A model generated the notes under the pieces. That model was not told where the DNA came from and ran no database searches. It saw nothing but the letters and a program-made list of their open reading frames with translations. DNA of 64,000 nucleotides, from NCBI RefSeq assembly GCF_017355915.2, contig NZ_JAFEUV020000003.1, forward strand, positions 442,858 through 506,857. The letters run 5' to 3'. Positions 9,186 through 18,564 of the stretch are shown piece by piece. Made by a program: the position numbers and the translations under genes. Source of the stretch: Telluribacter roseus (GTDB lineage: Bacteria; Bacteroidota; Bacteroidia; Cytophagales; Spirosomataceae). Numbering within the stretch: position 1 is the first letter of the stretch; each line of letters starts with the position of its first letter.

Positions 9186-9222
9186 GCCCTACCTGATATG
9201 GCTGGTGTACATCAGGTAAGGC
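9186..9222 (-). terminator. Hairpin after NhaD/CitM-like gene
   Basis: Arms GCCCTACCTGAT and ATCAGGTAAGGC (9186-9197, 9211-9222) pair nearly fully, with one mismatch. The structure lies 20 bases beyond the stop of the transporter gene. The T-tract behind it is weak (TCTTTATTAG), so termination is likely but not certain. Confidence 0.5.
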
Positions 9223-9241
9223 ATCGGATAAGATTTCTGTA

Positions 9242-10447
9242 TCAATTAGGGTGCCAGCCTTTGATGACCAGGATCACCAGGAAACCTACTACGTAAGCCA
9301 CCGTAATAAACCATCCCCTGGTAAACCACCGGCTGACCGACCGCGCCTCCGGAAATATATTGGAAATGGCTACCCCCGCCGAAGAACCAAACCAGATCAT
9401 AGACCCGCCAAAGCCTACCGCGTAGGCTAATATAGCCCAGTCGTAGCCGCCCTGGTCGAGCGCGAGCTTGGTAAGCGGGATGTTATCAAATACCGACGAT
9501 ACAAAGCCCAGTACAAAGGCCGATTGCCACGAAGCCGCCGGAAGCTCATCAATGGGCATCAGCGAGGCGCAGGTCACCAGGGCCAGCAGGAAGATCGTAC
9601 CCGGCAGGGCGTCCCGGAGCTCGTGCCAGGGCGTCTTCCGGACCAGCGAACCGAGCAGAATGGCTACCCACACTCCCAGCGCCGGAAAGTCAAACAGTAT
9701 ATTGGTAGCAATCGTGAACAGCAGGATCAAACCCACAATGCCCAGCCTGACGTAATCAATAGTTAGTCCCGCTACCGGATCTTTCTGGATAGGCTGGTAC
9801 CGGTCCTGGACCCGTGAGGCAATAAAGGCAAACGTCAGAAAAGCCGTGATCGCCGCTATATAAGCCGGAAATATCTCCAGGGCCGGTACGCCCGCGATCC
9901 ACATCATAGTGGTAGTGGTGTCACCTACCACACTGCCTGCCCCACCGGCGTTACTGGCGGCTACAATGGCGGCCAGGTACCCTATATGTACTTTATTCTT
10001 GAAGACGACCAGTGCCACGGTACCTCCGATCATGGCGGCGGCTATATTGTCCAGAAACGACGACATTACAAAGATCAGCACCAGCAGTACGAAGCCTCCC
10101 TTCCAGTCGTCGGGCAGGTACCTGGGCAGGTAGTCCGGAACACCCGAGCTCTCGAAGTGCTTGGCCAAAATGGCGAAGCCCAGCAGCAGGCCAAACAGGT
10201 TCAGTAGTATGGCCCACTCGCCGCCCCGTAGGTGTTTATCAAAGAGCTGCTCCGCGAGGGGCCGGGTACCCAGGAAGTGCTCCTCCCAGTGGTAGGTGGG
10301 GTCAAATACCAGCTTAAAGATGATGATGCTGAGCAGACCCAGCAGGGCTACCCGAAGGGTATGGTGGTGAAAGAGCGCTACGCATAGCAGCGTCAGCCCG
10401 AACAGAATAAATTCTATCCGGATGTGCAGGAATGAAGGAGGGACCAT
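9242..10447 (-). CDS. Ion transporter of the citrate/arsenite/NhaD superfamily
   Basis: A 401-residue integral membrane protein with about eleven hydrophobic helices. The pattern LDNIAAAMIGGTVAL (about residue 130), SNAGGAGSVVGDTTTTMMW (about 165) and a repeated second half with SSVFDNIPLTKLAL (about 315) is the inverted-repeat hairpin architecture of the ion transporter superfamily (NhaD Na+/H+ antiporters, CitM citrate carriers, ArsB). The two DN motifs inside re-entrant loops are typical of NhaD-like antiporters, so sodium/proton exchange is the best guess, with a carboxylate as alternative. It is on the same strand as the phytanoyl dioxygenase gene but separated from it by a strong terminator. 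Confidence 0.85.
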   Translation of the reverse strand: MVPPSFLHIRIEFILFGLTLLCVALFHHHTLRVALLGLLSIIIFKLVFDPTYHWEEHFLGTRPLAEQLFDKHLRGGEWAILLNLFGLLLGFAILAKHFESSGVPDYLPRYLPDDWKGGFVLLVLIFVMSSFLDNIAAAMIGGTVALVVFKNKVHIGYLAAIVAASNAGGAGSVVGDTTTTMMWIAGVPALEIFPAYIAAITAFLTFAFIASRVQDRYQPIQKDPVAGLTIDYVRLGIVGLILLFTIATNILFDFPALGVWVAILLGSLVRKTPWHELRDALPGTIFLLALVTCASLMPIDELPAASWQSAFVLGFVSSVFDNIPLTKLALDQGGYDWAILAYAVGFGGSMIWFGSSAGVAISNIFPEARSVSRWFTRGWFITVAYVVGFLVILVIKGWHPN

Positions 10448-10538
10448 GGAGAGTATGTGCGGTTGAAAATGGTACTACAAGTACAATAGTTTTTGTCTGA
10501 TTTTCAATAGCTTCTCCTCCTGTAAAAAAATAAAAAAC

Positions 10539-10582
10539 GGCAGGCTTTCGGGAGTACAGATCTGTACTCCCGAAAGCCTGCC
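10539..10582 (-). terminator. Strong terminator: perfect 44-bp palindrome
   Basis: Two 22-base arms (10539-10560 and 10561-10582) are exact reverse complements with no spacer. Read on the minus strand the stem is followed by GTTTTTTATTTTTTT, giving a textbook rho-independent terminator 21 bases past the stop of the dioxygenase gene. Confidence 0.9.
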
Positions 10583-10603
10583 ATAACTTTATAGAGAGGT
10601 ATA

Positions 10604-11596
10604 CTACCAGCGATCCAGCCCCAGTAGTTTCCGGCCCAGCGGGCTCAGTTCAGCGGTTGGGTACCTGGTCTTTTCCCAGCCGCGCGGGTCGCCGGGGAAG
10701 GCGTAGCCCTCGGGAGCTACGCGGTCACGCCAGGAGGTGATACGCCACTGCCGCAGGGACTCGTTGTCTTCCTGCGCCGGCATCATGGATATGTATTGGG
10801 CTATGCGTACCTTGTCTTTGCTGCGGTTAGGTCGGATGCCGTGTGGCTCGGTGCTGTTGAAGATGAGCAGGTCACCCGCTTCCAGGGGTACCTTCACGAT
10901 CTCGAAGCCCGTCACATCCGGCTGAAAGTGGTTACGGTCTTCGGGCTGGGTCAGCTTCCAGGTATCGTAAGTACGGTACAGCTCCGGCACGCACTGGAAG
11001 CCTCCCATGTCGGGGTCGGTCTGGTCGGCCAGGGCCAGTACCCCCTGTACGTTCTGAGGCTTGGTCTCGGGATCGTAGTCCCAGTGGATAAAGCCCTTGA
11101 ACTCGTGCCCAGGGCGCATGGGCATGTTCAGGTTAGCGCGGTCAATGGTCACCCACAGTTTCTCGGTACCCCATATATCCACAAAGGCATCGTACACGCG
11201 CTGCATCTGCCGGTTGTCCCATAGGTATTGGTGGTTGTACACTTCCACCATACCGCTGCCGGTCAGCTCTTTCATCTTCATTTCGGCGCGGGGCGGCGCG
11301 TACCAGGTTTCAGGATCGTTCGGGTCTTTCTCCTCAAACTCCCACAGGAAACCAGCCAGCCGCTCGGCCTGCTCGCGGGGGACGGCGTTCTTGATGACGA
11401 TGTAGCCGTTATGTACCCAGAACTGCCAGTCCTCTTCCGATAAGACCCGAAGGGGGACACCATTGGAACGGTCGTTGAGTTTGATAGGGCTGCTGATGGC
11501 CGTGGAGGGATTGCCGGGGATGTCGGTGTGGGCATTGTCAGGTACCATGGTAGGGGCCATACCGGTAGCCATCGTCATTGTTTCTTCTGCTTTCAT
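10604..11596 (-). CDS. Phytanoyl-CoA dioxygenase (PhyH) family protein
   Basis: A 330-residue Fe(II)/2-oxoglutarate-dependent oxygenase. The N-terminus shows EEDWQFWVHNGYIVIKNAVPREQAERL (the usual opening of PhyH proteins, quoted here only as its key words: FWVHNGY, VIKNAVP). FIHWDYDP near residue 185 supplies the HxD iron ligands, and the distal histidine is in STEPHGIRPNRS near 260, with the arginine that would bind 2-oxoglutarate close behind. It hydroxylates an unknown small molecule. The first 30 residues are low-complexity, so the true start may be an internal ATG (for instance MTMATG or MAPTMV). It has its own terminator and is divergent from the AraC-type regulator at 12142, which may control it. 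Confidence 0.88.
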   Translation of the reverse strand: MKAEETMTMATGMAPTMVPDNAHTDIPGNPSTAISSPIKLNDRSNGVPLRVLSEEDWQFWVHNGYIVIKNAVPREQAERLAGFLWEFEEKDPNDPETWYAPPRAEMKMKELTGSGMVEVYNHQYLWDNRQMQRVYDAFVDIWGTEKLWVTIDRANLNMPMRPGHEFKGFIHWDYDPETKPQNVQGVLALADQTDPDMGGFQCVPELYRTYDTWKLTQPEDRNHFQPDVTGFEIVKVPLEAGDLLIFNSTEPHGIRPNRSKDKVRIAQYISMMPAQEDNESLRQWRITSWRDRVAPEGYAFPGDPRGWEKTRYPTAELSPLGRKLLGLDRW

Positions 11597-11789
11597 ACCT
11601 AAAAGATTAAGGGGTTGTTTTTATTCAAAGGTACCTGATCCCCCCGTCCCGGCTCTACTCCAATACTTACCCGTTTTTGTTCTATATTGATATTTTTTAT
11701 AATATAGCAGAGATGATAGGTGCAGAATAGTGAAATTTTCGATTTTCGAATGCAGAATGTCGATTTGTTAATGCAGTATACCCCGCTCG

Positions 11790-12104
11790 CCCCGATTTGC
11801 AATCGGGGCGGACTCAATTAGCGTTTAAAACGCTATAAGATTCAACTCCCGATTGCAAATCGGGGTTAGCAAAGGAAATTTTAAGCTTAAAAGGCGCGCC
11901 CGTTCTTTTTGCTTCTTTTGCTCGCCCTGATTTGCAATCAGGCGCGGCCCGGCGAGGGCGTCGTCAAATCGCGTTTTAAACGCTATCCGATTCATACCCA
12001 ACTGAGATCGTACCGAATAAAAATCGGGGTTAGCAGAGGCGAATTGGGTCAAATCGCGTTTTAAACGCTATTTAATCCAACCCCGATTACAAATCGGGGT
12101 TAGC
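11790..12104. repeat. Array of short palindromic (REP-like) repeats
   Basis: The 545-base gap between the divergent dioxygenase and AraC genes holds two palindrome types in alternation. Type 1 is CCCCGATTTGCAATCGGGG or variants: 11790-11808, 11848-11864, 11926-11942 (CCTGATT form), and 12081-12099 with a changed centre. Type 2 is GCGTTTTAAACGC: 11821-11833, 11971-11983 and 12056-12068. A type 2 palindrome followed by a type 1 palindrome (decayed in the second case) and then GGGGTTAGC recurs three times (ending near 11870, 12034 and 12104). No open frame is convincing here. The units look like intergenic repeats that spread by a REP/MITE-like route. I see no further copies elsewhere in the window. 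Confidence 0.8.
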
Positions 12105-12141
12105 GAGGTGGGAAGATCTCTATAATATCATTAGAACACTT

Positions 12142-12987
12142 ATGAAAGTACAGCTCGAAGAAGTACTGCCCGATCAGGACCGGTCGTTTCGGCTCTTGCT
12201 GACACCACGGCTCAATGACCAGTTTTATTGGCACTTCCACCCCGAGTACGAGATCGTGTACGTCGAGGGGGCCAGCGGCACGCGTCATATCGGCAGCCAC
12301 ATCTCCCGCTATCAGGGCAGCGACCTGGTGTTTATGGGGCCCAACATCCCGCACCTCAATTTCGACTATGGCGTCCGCACCGATTGCGAGCAGGTGATCG
12401 TGCAGATGAAGAATGATTTTCTAGGAAAAGATTTTCTGGCGGCGCCCGAGCTATCGGCCGTACACCGGCTCTTCAACCAGGCCCGGCACGGGCTATCGTT
12501 CCATGGTACTGCCAAGCAGCAGGCCGGAGAGCGTCTGAAGGCACTCGTGACTCTGCCTCCTTTCGAACAGCTCATCGAGCTGCTGCGGGTATTTCAGCTA
12601 CTGGCCACTACCGAAGAGGTAACCTTGCTGAACACGCAGCCGGTGGAGTACAACTACAACCTCAAGGAACAGCAGCGCATGAAGCTTCTGTACCACTACG
12701 TGGAGGAGCACTACCGGCGCCGTATTGACATAGCCGAAGTAGCAGCGCTTACCAACCTGAGCGAGGCAGCCTTCTGCCGGTATTTCAAAAGGTTGACCCG
12801 CATGACCTTTACGGAGTTCCTGAACCAGTACCGCATCCATCAGGCCAAGCAACTCCTGCTCCTCGACCACAACGTCACCGAAGCCTGCTATGAAAGCGGC
12901 TTTGAGAGCCTGTCCTACTTTAATAAAACGTTCAAGAAGATAGCCGGTGAAAATCCGCTACAGTTCAAGAAGCGGCATCTGATCTGA
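12142..12987 (+). CDS. AraC-family transcriptional regulator
   Basis: A 281-residue regulator with an N-terminal cupin sensor (about residues 15-100: FHPEYEIVYVEG, GSDLVFMGPNIPHLNF) and a C-terminal double helix-turn-helix (about 185-281: IDIAEVAALTNLSEAAFCRYFKR and VTEACYESGFESLSYFNKTFK). Such proteins usually sense a sugar or sugar acid through the cupin and activate a nearby operon. It is divergent from the phytanoyl dioxygenase gene with the palindromic repeat array between, and converges with the DUF1501 gene with only 15 bases in between. The ATG at 12142 starts the cupin domain in the normal place. Confidence 0.92.
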   Translation: MKVQLEEVLPDQDRSFRLLLTPRLNDQFYWHFHPEYEIVYVEGASGTRHIGSHISRYQGSDLVFMGPNIPHLNFDYGVRTDCEQVIVQMKNDFLGKDFLAAPELSAVHRLFNQARHGLSFHGTAKQQAGERLKALVTLPPFEQLIELLRVFQLLATTEEVTLLNTQPVEYNYNLKEQQRMKLLYHYVEEHYRRRIDIAEVAALTNLSEAAFCRYFKRLTRMTFTEFLNQYRIHQAKQLLLLDHNVTEACYESGFESLSYFNKTFKKIAGENPLQFKKRHLI

Positions 12988-13002
12988 GTATTGAGATGTA
13001 CG

Positions 13003-14475
13003 TTAGGCTAGCAGTTCATGGATGACACGCCCATGTACATCGGTCAGGCGGTACCTGCGTCCCTGGCTTTTGTAGGTGAATTTTTCGTGATCAATCCCCA
13101 TCAGGTGCAGCAGGGTGGCCTGAAAGTCATGTACATGCACGGGATCTCTGACCACGTTGTGCGCAAAATCATCCGTTTCGCCATAAATAAGTCCCGGTTT
13201 GATACCTCCGCCTGCCATCCACATGGTAAAGGCACCGGGATGGTGGTCACGGCCGAAGGCTTCCGGAGTAAGCTTACCCTGGCAAAAGCTCGTACGGCCA
13301 AACTCCCCTCCCCACACCACCAGCGTATCGTCCAACAGGCCCCGCTGCTTCAAGTCCTGCACCAGCGCCGCCGAGGGTTGGTCGGTTTGTTGGGTAGCGC
13401 GTCGGATGCCACTGGACAGGCTGCCATGGTGGTCCCAGCCCAGGTGGTACAACTGAACGAAACGGACGTCCTTTTCGGCCAGCCGCCGCGCCAGCAGGCA
13501 GTTGTAGGCAAAGGTGCCGGGTATTTTTACATCCGGTCCGTACATATCCAGCACATGCTGTGGCTCGTCAGAAATATCGGTCACACCCGGTACGGCTGTT
13601 TGCATCCGGAAGGCCATCTCGTACTGGTTGAGGCGTGAATCTACCTCCGGATCATGCCAGGTCTCATTCTGCAGTAGGTTCAGCTCTTTGATATAGTCCA
13701 GGGCCCGGCGACGGTCTACCCGATCAACACCAGCCGAAGAGGACAGGTACAGGACCGGATCTTTGCCCGACATAAACTGTACCCCCTGGTGGTGCGAAGG
13801 CAGAAAGCCGTTGCTCCAGGCGGCAGAGCTGATAGGCTGGTCACCACCACCTTTGGAGAGCATGACGATAAATGAAGGCAGGTTTTCGTTGAGGCTACCC
13901 AGACCGTAGCTCAGCCACGACCCGATACAAGGGCGTCCGCTCAATTGGTTGCCCGTCTGCATGAATACCATGGCGGGCTCGTGGTTGATCTGCTCCGTGT
14001 ACATAGATTTCACCAGACAGAGGTCATCCACTACATTGCCGGTATAGGGGAGTAGGTCGCTTACATAGGTACCATTGGAGCCCCGGCGGCTGAAGGTGGC
14101 AGCAGGTTGGGCCAGCGGAAAGCTGTACTGGTTAGTAACCATGCCCGAAATACGATTGGTGCCCATGACCGAAGGGGGGATCTCCTGCCCGTGCATCTGG
14201 GTGAGCCTGGGCTTGTACTCAAACAGCTCCATCTGCGAGGGACCACCACTCTGGAAAAGAAAAATGACCCGCTTCGCCTTAGGCGCAAAGTGTGGGTTGC
14301 CCAGGGGCTGATTTTCTTCCGGAGCCTGGACAGTACCGGGGGGATCATCAGCCTTGGCTTTGTCATTCCGACAGCCCATCAGGGAGCCAAGGGCAATGCT
14401 GCCGAGGCCCAATACACTGCCCCGCAGGAAGTCGCGCCGTTGCTGGTTAAGCAGGTGTTGCTGTATCTCGTCCAT
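13003..14475 (-). CDS. DUF1501 protein (sulfatase-like fold) with Tat signal
   Basis: A 490-residue exported protein. RRDFLRGSVLGLGSIALG near residue 13 is a twin-arginine signal, followed by a possible lipobox (LMGC). The body is the DUF1501 domain, related to alkaline phosphatase/sulfatase folds: KRVIFLFQSGGPSQMELF near 68, VVWGGEFGRTSF near 385 and GRDHHPGAFTMWMAGGGIKPG near 405. These proteins are almost always encoded beside DUF1549/DUF1553 cytochromes, as here, where the partner gene ends two bases upstream. The biochemical role is not established; work in complex polysaccharide or sulfate ester metabolism is often suggested. It is the second gene of a two-gene operon. Confidence 0.9.
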   Translation of the reverse strand: MDEIQQHLLNQQRRDFLRGSVLGLGSIALGSLMGCRNDKAKADDPPGTVQAPEENQPLGNPHFAPKAKRVIFLFQSGGPSQMELFEYKPRLTQMHGQEIPPSVMGTNRISGMVTNQYSFPLAQPAATFSRRGSNGTYVSDLLPYTGNVVDDLCLVKSMYTEQINHEPAMVFMQTGNQLSGRPCIGSWLSYGLGSLNENLPSFIVMLSKGGGDQPISSAAWSNGFLPSHHQGVQFMSGKDPVLYLSSSAGVDRVDRRRALDYIKELNLLQNETWHDPEVDSRLNQYEMAFRMQTAVPGVTDISDEPQHVLDMYGPDVKIPGTFAYNCLLARRLAEKDVRFVQLYHLGWDHHGSLSSGIRRATQQTDQPSAALVQDLKQRGLLDDTLVVWGGEFGRTSFCQGKLTPEAFGRDHHPGAFTMWMAGGGIKPGLIYGETDDFAHNVVRDPVHVHDFQATLLHLMGIDHEKFTYKSQGRRYRLTDVHGRVIHELLA

Positions 14476-14477
14476 AG

Positions 14478-17400
14478 CTATTTTCGGGTCATGTACTCAT
14501 CCGTATTCATAATGGCGGCGGCTACCCGCGCCAGGGCGACGGTCTCGGTCGTTGCGTAAGGGTCAGGTACCCTTTCGTAGCCTACTGCCAATTCCTGACG
14601 TACCTTTTGTGGATTCTTGCTCAGTACCTTGTACTCCGCCTGGTACATCCGGTTTAGTACCTGTAGTTCTCTGGCATTAGGTACGCGTCCTGTCAGCAGG
14701 CGGTAGCCGTGGCGCAGGCGCTCATCCAGTGCGGGGCTGCATTCCTGCTGCATCCGCAGCGCTACGAACCGTGCGGCCTCCACAAACTGGGGATCATTCA
14801 GCAGTACCAGCGCCTGTAGGGGCGAACTGGAACGCACACGCTTGACGGTACAGAAGTTGCGGTCGGGGGCGTCAAAAATGAGCATGGAGGGCGGAGCTGA
14901 CGTACGCTTCCATACCGTATAAATACTGCGCCGGTATAATCCTTCACCCGGTGCTTCCAGGTACTGATACCGCCAGGCCTTGTCACTTAGCTCGTCCCAA
15001 AGGCCGGCGGGTTGATAAGGATAGACGCTTTTGCCCCCAATCTTTGATACCAGTAGTCCACTCGCTGCGAGCGCCTGGTCGCGGATCATCTCGGCGGGCA
15101 TCCTGAATCGCGAAGCTCTGGACAGCCACTTGTTCTGAGGATCTTTGGCCAGGTGTTCGGGCGTAATGCGGGAGCTCTGCCGGTACGTAGCTGACATAAG
15201 GATAATTTTCTGGAGTGCCTTTATATCCCAGGCAGAGGCGGTGCCCGACCCTTTCTGAAAGCGGAGGGCCAGGTAATCCAGCAGTTCGGGATGGGAGGGA
15301 AGCTCGCCCTGATTTCCGAAATCATCGGTAGTATTGACCAGTCCCCTACCAAAGTAAAACTCCCAGAACCGGTTTACGGCTACGCGGGCGGTGAGCGGGT
15401 GCTCCGGCAGGAAGAGCCACTGCGCCAGTCCAAGCCGGTTTTGAGGTAACTCTTTCGGAAAAGGCAGGAGGGGGGCTGGGGTAGTTGGCTGCACGGGCTC
15501 ACCGTAGCTGTCGTACACGCCACGCTTGAGTACATGGGTAGATTGTGGCTGGGGTAAGTCGCCCATCACCATGACTTCGGGAATGGAATCTAATTCAGTA
15601 GCCAGCTCTTTTCTTAATACCAGCAGGGGTGTTTCGCGACTGACGGCTAACTTCTTTCTCTGCGCCGGAGGGAGTGGTTTAACCTTATTCTTAGCAAACA
15701 GGTACTCAACTTCCTGTGCCGTCAGCTCCCCGTCAAACAGCATGAATTCATCCAGTTCGCCACCGGGCAGGGAGCGGTCCAGCTCACGGTAGCCCATCCG
15801 CAGGCCGTTGAACCGGCTCGACTTCTGGACGTGGGGCGTCTGACGGATATTCTTGACCAGGTGGTCGTATTCCGTTGTTGTTTTTACTTTCTGCCCATTC
15901 AGGTACAGACGCATACCCGCAGCCCTACTTGACCCGTCGTAGCTGGCGGCTACGTGGTACCACCGGCCCGGTTGCAGGGCGGTCGTACTTACTACACTGA
16001 TGGCGTCGTGCGGGAAAGCGTGCATGAGCCGGAAGTTCAGCTTGTTGTCTTTCAGGATCATGTCGTACCCCTGGTTGCCGTAGCGCCAGGTATCACAGTG
16101 GTAGAAGAGTGTAGCTTTATCGTACTGCTGAGGTACCTTCACCCAAAACGATACCGCAAAAGGCTCGTACCGCTCAAAGTACCCCACCTGGTAGGGGGGC
16201 AGGTTCAGGCGGGTTTCGGCGTTCAGCTTAAGGGACTTTCCCACTACCCCGGCACCGGTTTCGGTAGAGCTCGCTTCGGCCGGAATGGCCGGATCGGCCA
16301 CATTAGTAAACTGCTGTACTTCTTTGGTTTTGCCGTCCTTCGTGATCTTTTTCTCTACCAACTGGTCAAATGGGAGGTAGGCCACCAGCTTCTGCGCAAG
16401 GCTAACTTCTGCCTTTCCGGCTACTGGGTTAGGAGTTGTGGGTAGACCCTTTTCTTCCTTAGCTATCAGGGCTTTTAATTGCACTATTTTGCGGTCGTTC
16501 TCAGGCCTGGTAAGTAGCAGGGTAGGGCCGGGTACTATATCCGGGCCGCCGTAGTTGTGACTACCGCTCTCGAAAGTACTGTTAAAAAACGCAAACAGGG
16601 AGTAGTAGTCCTTCTGGCTGATGGGGTCATACTTATGGTCGTGGCAGCGGGCACATTCTACCGTCATACCCAGAAAGGCTTTGCCAAGCGTGTTGGTTCG
16701 ATCCGTAACGTACTCTACCCGGTATTCTTCCTCAATGATTCCCGCCTCGGCATTCTGCTTATGATTGCGATTAAAACCCGTCGCCAGTACCTGTTCCTGC
16801 GTCGCATTGGGCAGTAGGTCGCCCGCCAGTTGCCAGGTTACGAACTTTTCAAAAGAAAGATTACGGTTGAAGGCCGAGATCACCCAGTCGCGCCAGGGCG
16901 ACATATCACGGTGCTTATCGTCGAGGTAGCCGTGGCTATCGGCAAAGCGGGCTACATCCAGCCAGTAAGCGGCCATGCGCTCGCCGTAGTGGGGGGAGGC
17001 CAGGTAGCGGTCCACCATATGCTCGTAAGCATTAGGGGAGCGGTCCCGGACAAAGGCATCAATATCTTTAATAGTAGGGGGGAGTCCGGTCAGGTCAAAG
17101 CTTACGCGGCGGATGAGCGTTTCCCGATCCGCTTCGGGCGAAGGAGCTAAGCCTTCCTTTTCCAGCCGGCCCAGTACAAAGTAGTCTATTTCATTTTTGG
17201 GCCACTCCTCATTTTTTACTTCTGGAAGCTTCGGCTCTTGGGGAGCCACAAAGGCCCAATGGGGCTTGTACTCGGCCCCCTGCTCAATCCATCTGATCAG
17301 GGTAGCTTTTTCGGTGGGGGTAAGGGAGAGGTGTGACTCGGGCGAGGGCATCACCAGTTCCGGATCATTAGTTAAGATCCGGTGTACCAGCTCACTGCGG

Positions 17401-17678
17401 CTGGCTTTGCCCGGGCTGATGGCTCTCCGGCCCGCTTCAGACTCTTTCCTGTAGGCGAATTGGGCCTCATCCAGGCGCAGGTCCGCTTTCTGCTTTTTCT
17501 GATCCGGGCCGTGGCAGGCAAAGCACTTGTCAGACAGGATAGGCTTCACGTGCAGATTGTAATCTACTTCATCAGGCACCTGGGCCATAGCCAGCTCTAC
17601 CTCTTCCGGAAGTTCCAGTGTGGAGCAGGAAGCCATACATACGGCTATACTAATACTAAATAAGGCACGTAACAGCAT
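14478..17678 (-). CDS. PSCyt1/DUF1549/LamG/DUF1553 lipoprotein cytochrome
   Basis: A 1066-residue exported protein; VCMASCSTL at the start suggests a lipoprotein. Order of domains: cytochrome c-like PSCyt1 with CFACHG (about residue 53, a CxxCH haem site), DUF1549 (about 155-360) with a second CxxCH in CARCHDHKYD, a LamG/concanavalin-like insertion (about 470-650: YNGQ-type LRLYLNGQKVKTT, YDGSSRAAG), and DUF1553 (about 745-1010) with HPLTARVAVNRFWEFYFGRGLV. This family is widespread in Planctomycetes and found in some Bacteroidetes, always beside DUF1501 as here. It is presumed to be a surface redox or binding component of polysaccharide use. Function is inferred only from family association. 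Confidence 0.92.
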   Translation of the reverse strand: MLLRALFSISIAVCMASCSTLELPEEVELAMAQVPDEVDYNLHVKPILSDKCFACHGPDQKKQKADLRLDEAQFAYRKESEAGRRAISPGKASRSELVHRILTNDPELVMPSPESHLSLTPTEKATLIRWIEQGAEYKPHWAFVAPQEPKLPEVKNEEWPKNEIDYFVLGRLEKEGLAPSPEADRETLIRRVSFDLTGLPPTIKDIDAFVRDRSPNAYEHMVDRYLASPHYGERMAAYWLDVARFADSHGYLDDKHRDMSPWRDWVISAFNRNLSFEKFVTWQLAGDLLPNATQEQVLATGFNRNHKQNAEAGIIEEEYRVEYVTDRTNTLGKAFLGMTVECARCHDHKYDPISQKDYYSLFAFFNSTFESGSHNYGGPDIVPGPTLLLTRPENDRKIVQLKALIAKEEKGLPTTPNPVAGKAEVSLAQKLVAYLPFDQLVEKKITKDGKTKEVQQFTNVADPAIPAEASSTETGAGVVGKSLKLNAETRLNLPPYQVGYFERYEPFAVSFWVKVPQQYDKATLFYHCDTWRYGNQGYDMILKDNKLNFRLMHAFPHDAISVVSTTALQPGRWYHVAASYDGSSRAAGMRLYLNGQKVKTTTEYDHLVKNIRQTPHVQKSSRFNGLRMGYRELDRSLPGGELDEFMLFDGELTAQEVEYLFAKNKVKPLPPAQRKKLAVSRETPLLVLRKELATELDSIPEVMVMGDLPQPQSTHVLKRGVYDSYGEPVQPTTPAPLLPFPKELPQNRLGLAQWLFLPEHPLTARVAVNRFWEFYFGRGLVNTTDDFGNQGELPSHPELLDYLALRFQKGSGTASAWDIKALQKIILMSATYRQSSRITPEHLAKDPQNKWLSRASRFRMPAEMIRDQALAASGLLVSKIGGKSVYPYQPAGLWDELSDKAWRYQYLEAPGEGLYRRSIYTVWKRTSAPPSMLIFDAPDRNFCTVKRVRSSSPLQALVLLNDPQFVEAARFVALRMQQECSPALDERLRHGYRLLTGRVPNARELQVLNRMYQAEYKVLSKNPQKVRQELAVGYERVPDPYATTETVALARVAAAIMNTDEYMTRK

Positions 17679-18048
17679 ATATTAGATATTAGTCATCCGG
17701 TACAACCGCATGAGGTCGTCCAGCCTAACCTGATAATCAAATTCCGGTGCTACTTAGCCTTCTGCTTATGCGGGCATACAGGCTCTGTTCCATAATGTTG
17801 ACTAAAAGAGTAGGATGTTAAAGAAAAACACCTGCGCAGCTATATCTACTCGTATATAACCTTGAACGATGTGGGAGGTAAGGCTGAAATGTGGTGGCTG
17901 TTATTTCTTAGTATTAGACCTTTCTTGTAAGTTTTAATAACCTTTTAATTCACTTCTAAGCTTCTTCTAATGCCCATTACTGAACTTTGCGGTTACACTC
18001 CATTGTAGTAGTACCGGTACTAATATAATGACTAGTATGTGCGTGAAG
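17679..18048. other. Intergenic region between divergent genes, nothing recognised
   Basis: About 370 bases between the divergent DUF1553 and DUF2147-like genes. It must hold both promoters, but no clean TTTG-N19-21-TAnnTTTG pair was found. No frame gives a recognisable protein fragment. Confidence 0.5.
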
Positions 18049-18492
18049 ATGAAAAGTAGAGTTGAATTGATGAGAGTGATGATCCTGAGTCTGATGTTCC
18101 TCCTGGTAGGTGGACCAGGCATTCCGGCCAGTAATGCCGGAGCAGTATCTGACAATCTGGTAGGAGTATGGTACTTTCCGTATAAGAAAGCCTATATCGA
18201 GATAAGTAAGGGGTCTTCCTCCCAGTATACAGGTCGTATAATCGGTGTAACCGAAAAGAGCTATATTCCTTACCTCAATCAGGTGGTTATAGATGGGTTG
18301 CAGTATCAGAAGGGTAACTGGCAAGGTACTTTTGTGCACCCTACCCAGCGTACGCGCTTTGATCTGTCGATGAATATGGCTGGTAGTGGTCAGATAGAAG
18401 CCCTGATTTATAAAGGACACCGCCTGATTGGCAAGACCTTTGATATGCATCGCCGGGAGCTTCCGGGCAATGTCTATATGAGCAGCCACTAA
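18049..18492 (+). CDS. DUF2147-like small exported protein
   Basis: A 147-residue protein with an N-terminal signal sequence (VMILSLMFLLVGGPGIPASNA). The frame is open from 18028, but the ATG at 18049 puts a basic stretch right before the hydrophobic core and is preferred. The mature part has LVGVWYFPYKKAYIEIS, a break, then GRIIGVTEKSY, GNWQGTFVHP and GHRLIGKTFDMHR. This order of W, beta turn and G-x-I-Y-K-G-strand elements resembles DUF2147 domains, small lipocalin-like periplasmic proteins of unknown role. The match is by eye and moderate. A terminator lies behind it, so it is probably transcribed alone. Confidence 0.65.
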   Translation: MKSRVELMRVMILSLMFLLVGGPGIPASNAGAVSDNLVGVWYFPYKKAYIEISKGSSSQYTGRIIGVTEKSYIPYLNQVVIDGLQYQKGNWQGTFVHPTQRTRFDLSMNMAGSGQIEALIYKGHRLIGKTFDMHRRELPGNVYMSSH

Positions 18493-18564
18493 TCCCGATA
18501 GAAATAGCCCGTAGGGCTGAATGATTATAAATACGTAGTATACCCTCCTCTTGATACATAAGTG

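Noticed and set aside
11790-12104. CRISPR array or integron attC series
   Set aside because: Units are palindrome pairs of uneven spacing without constant spacers, no cas or integrase gene is near, and the GTTAGC words do not fit the attC core.
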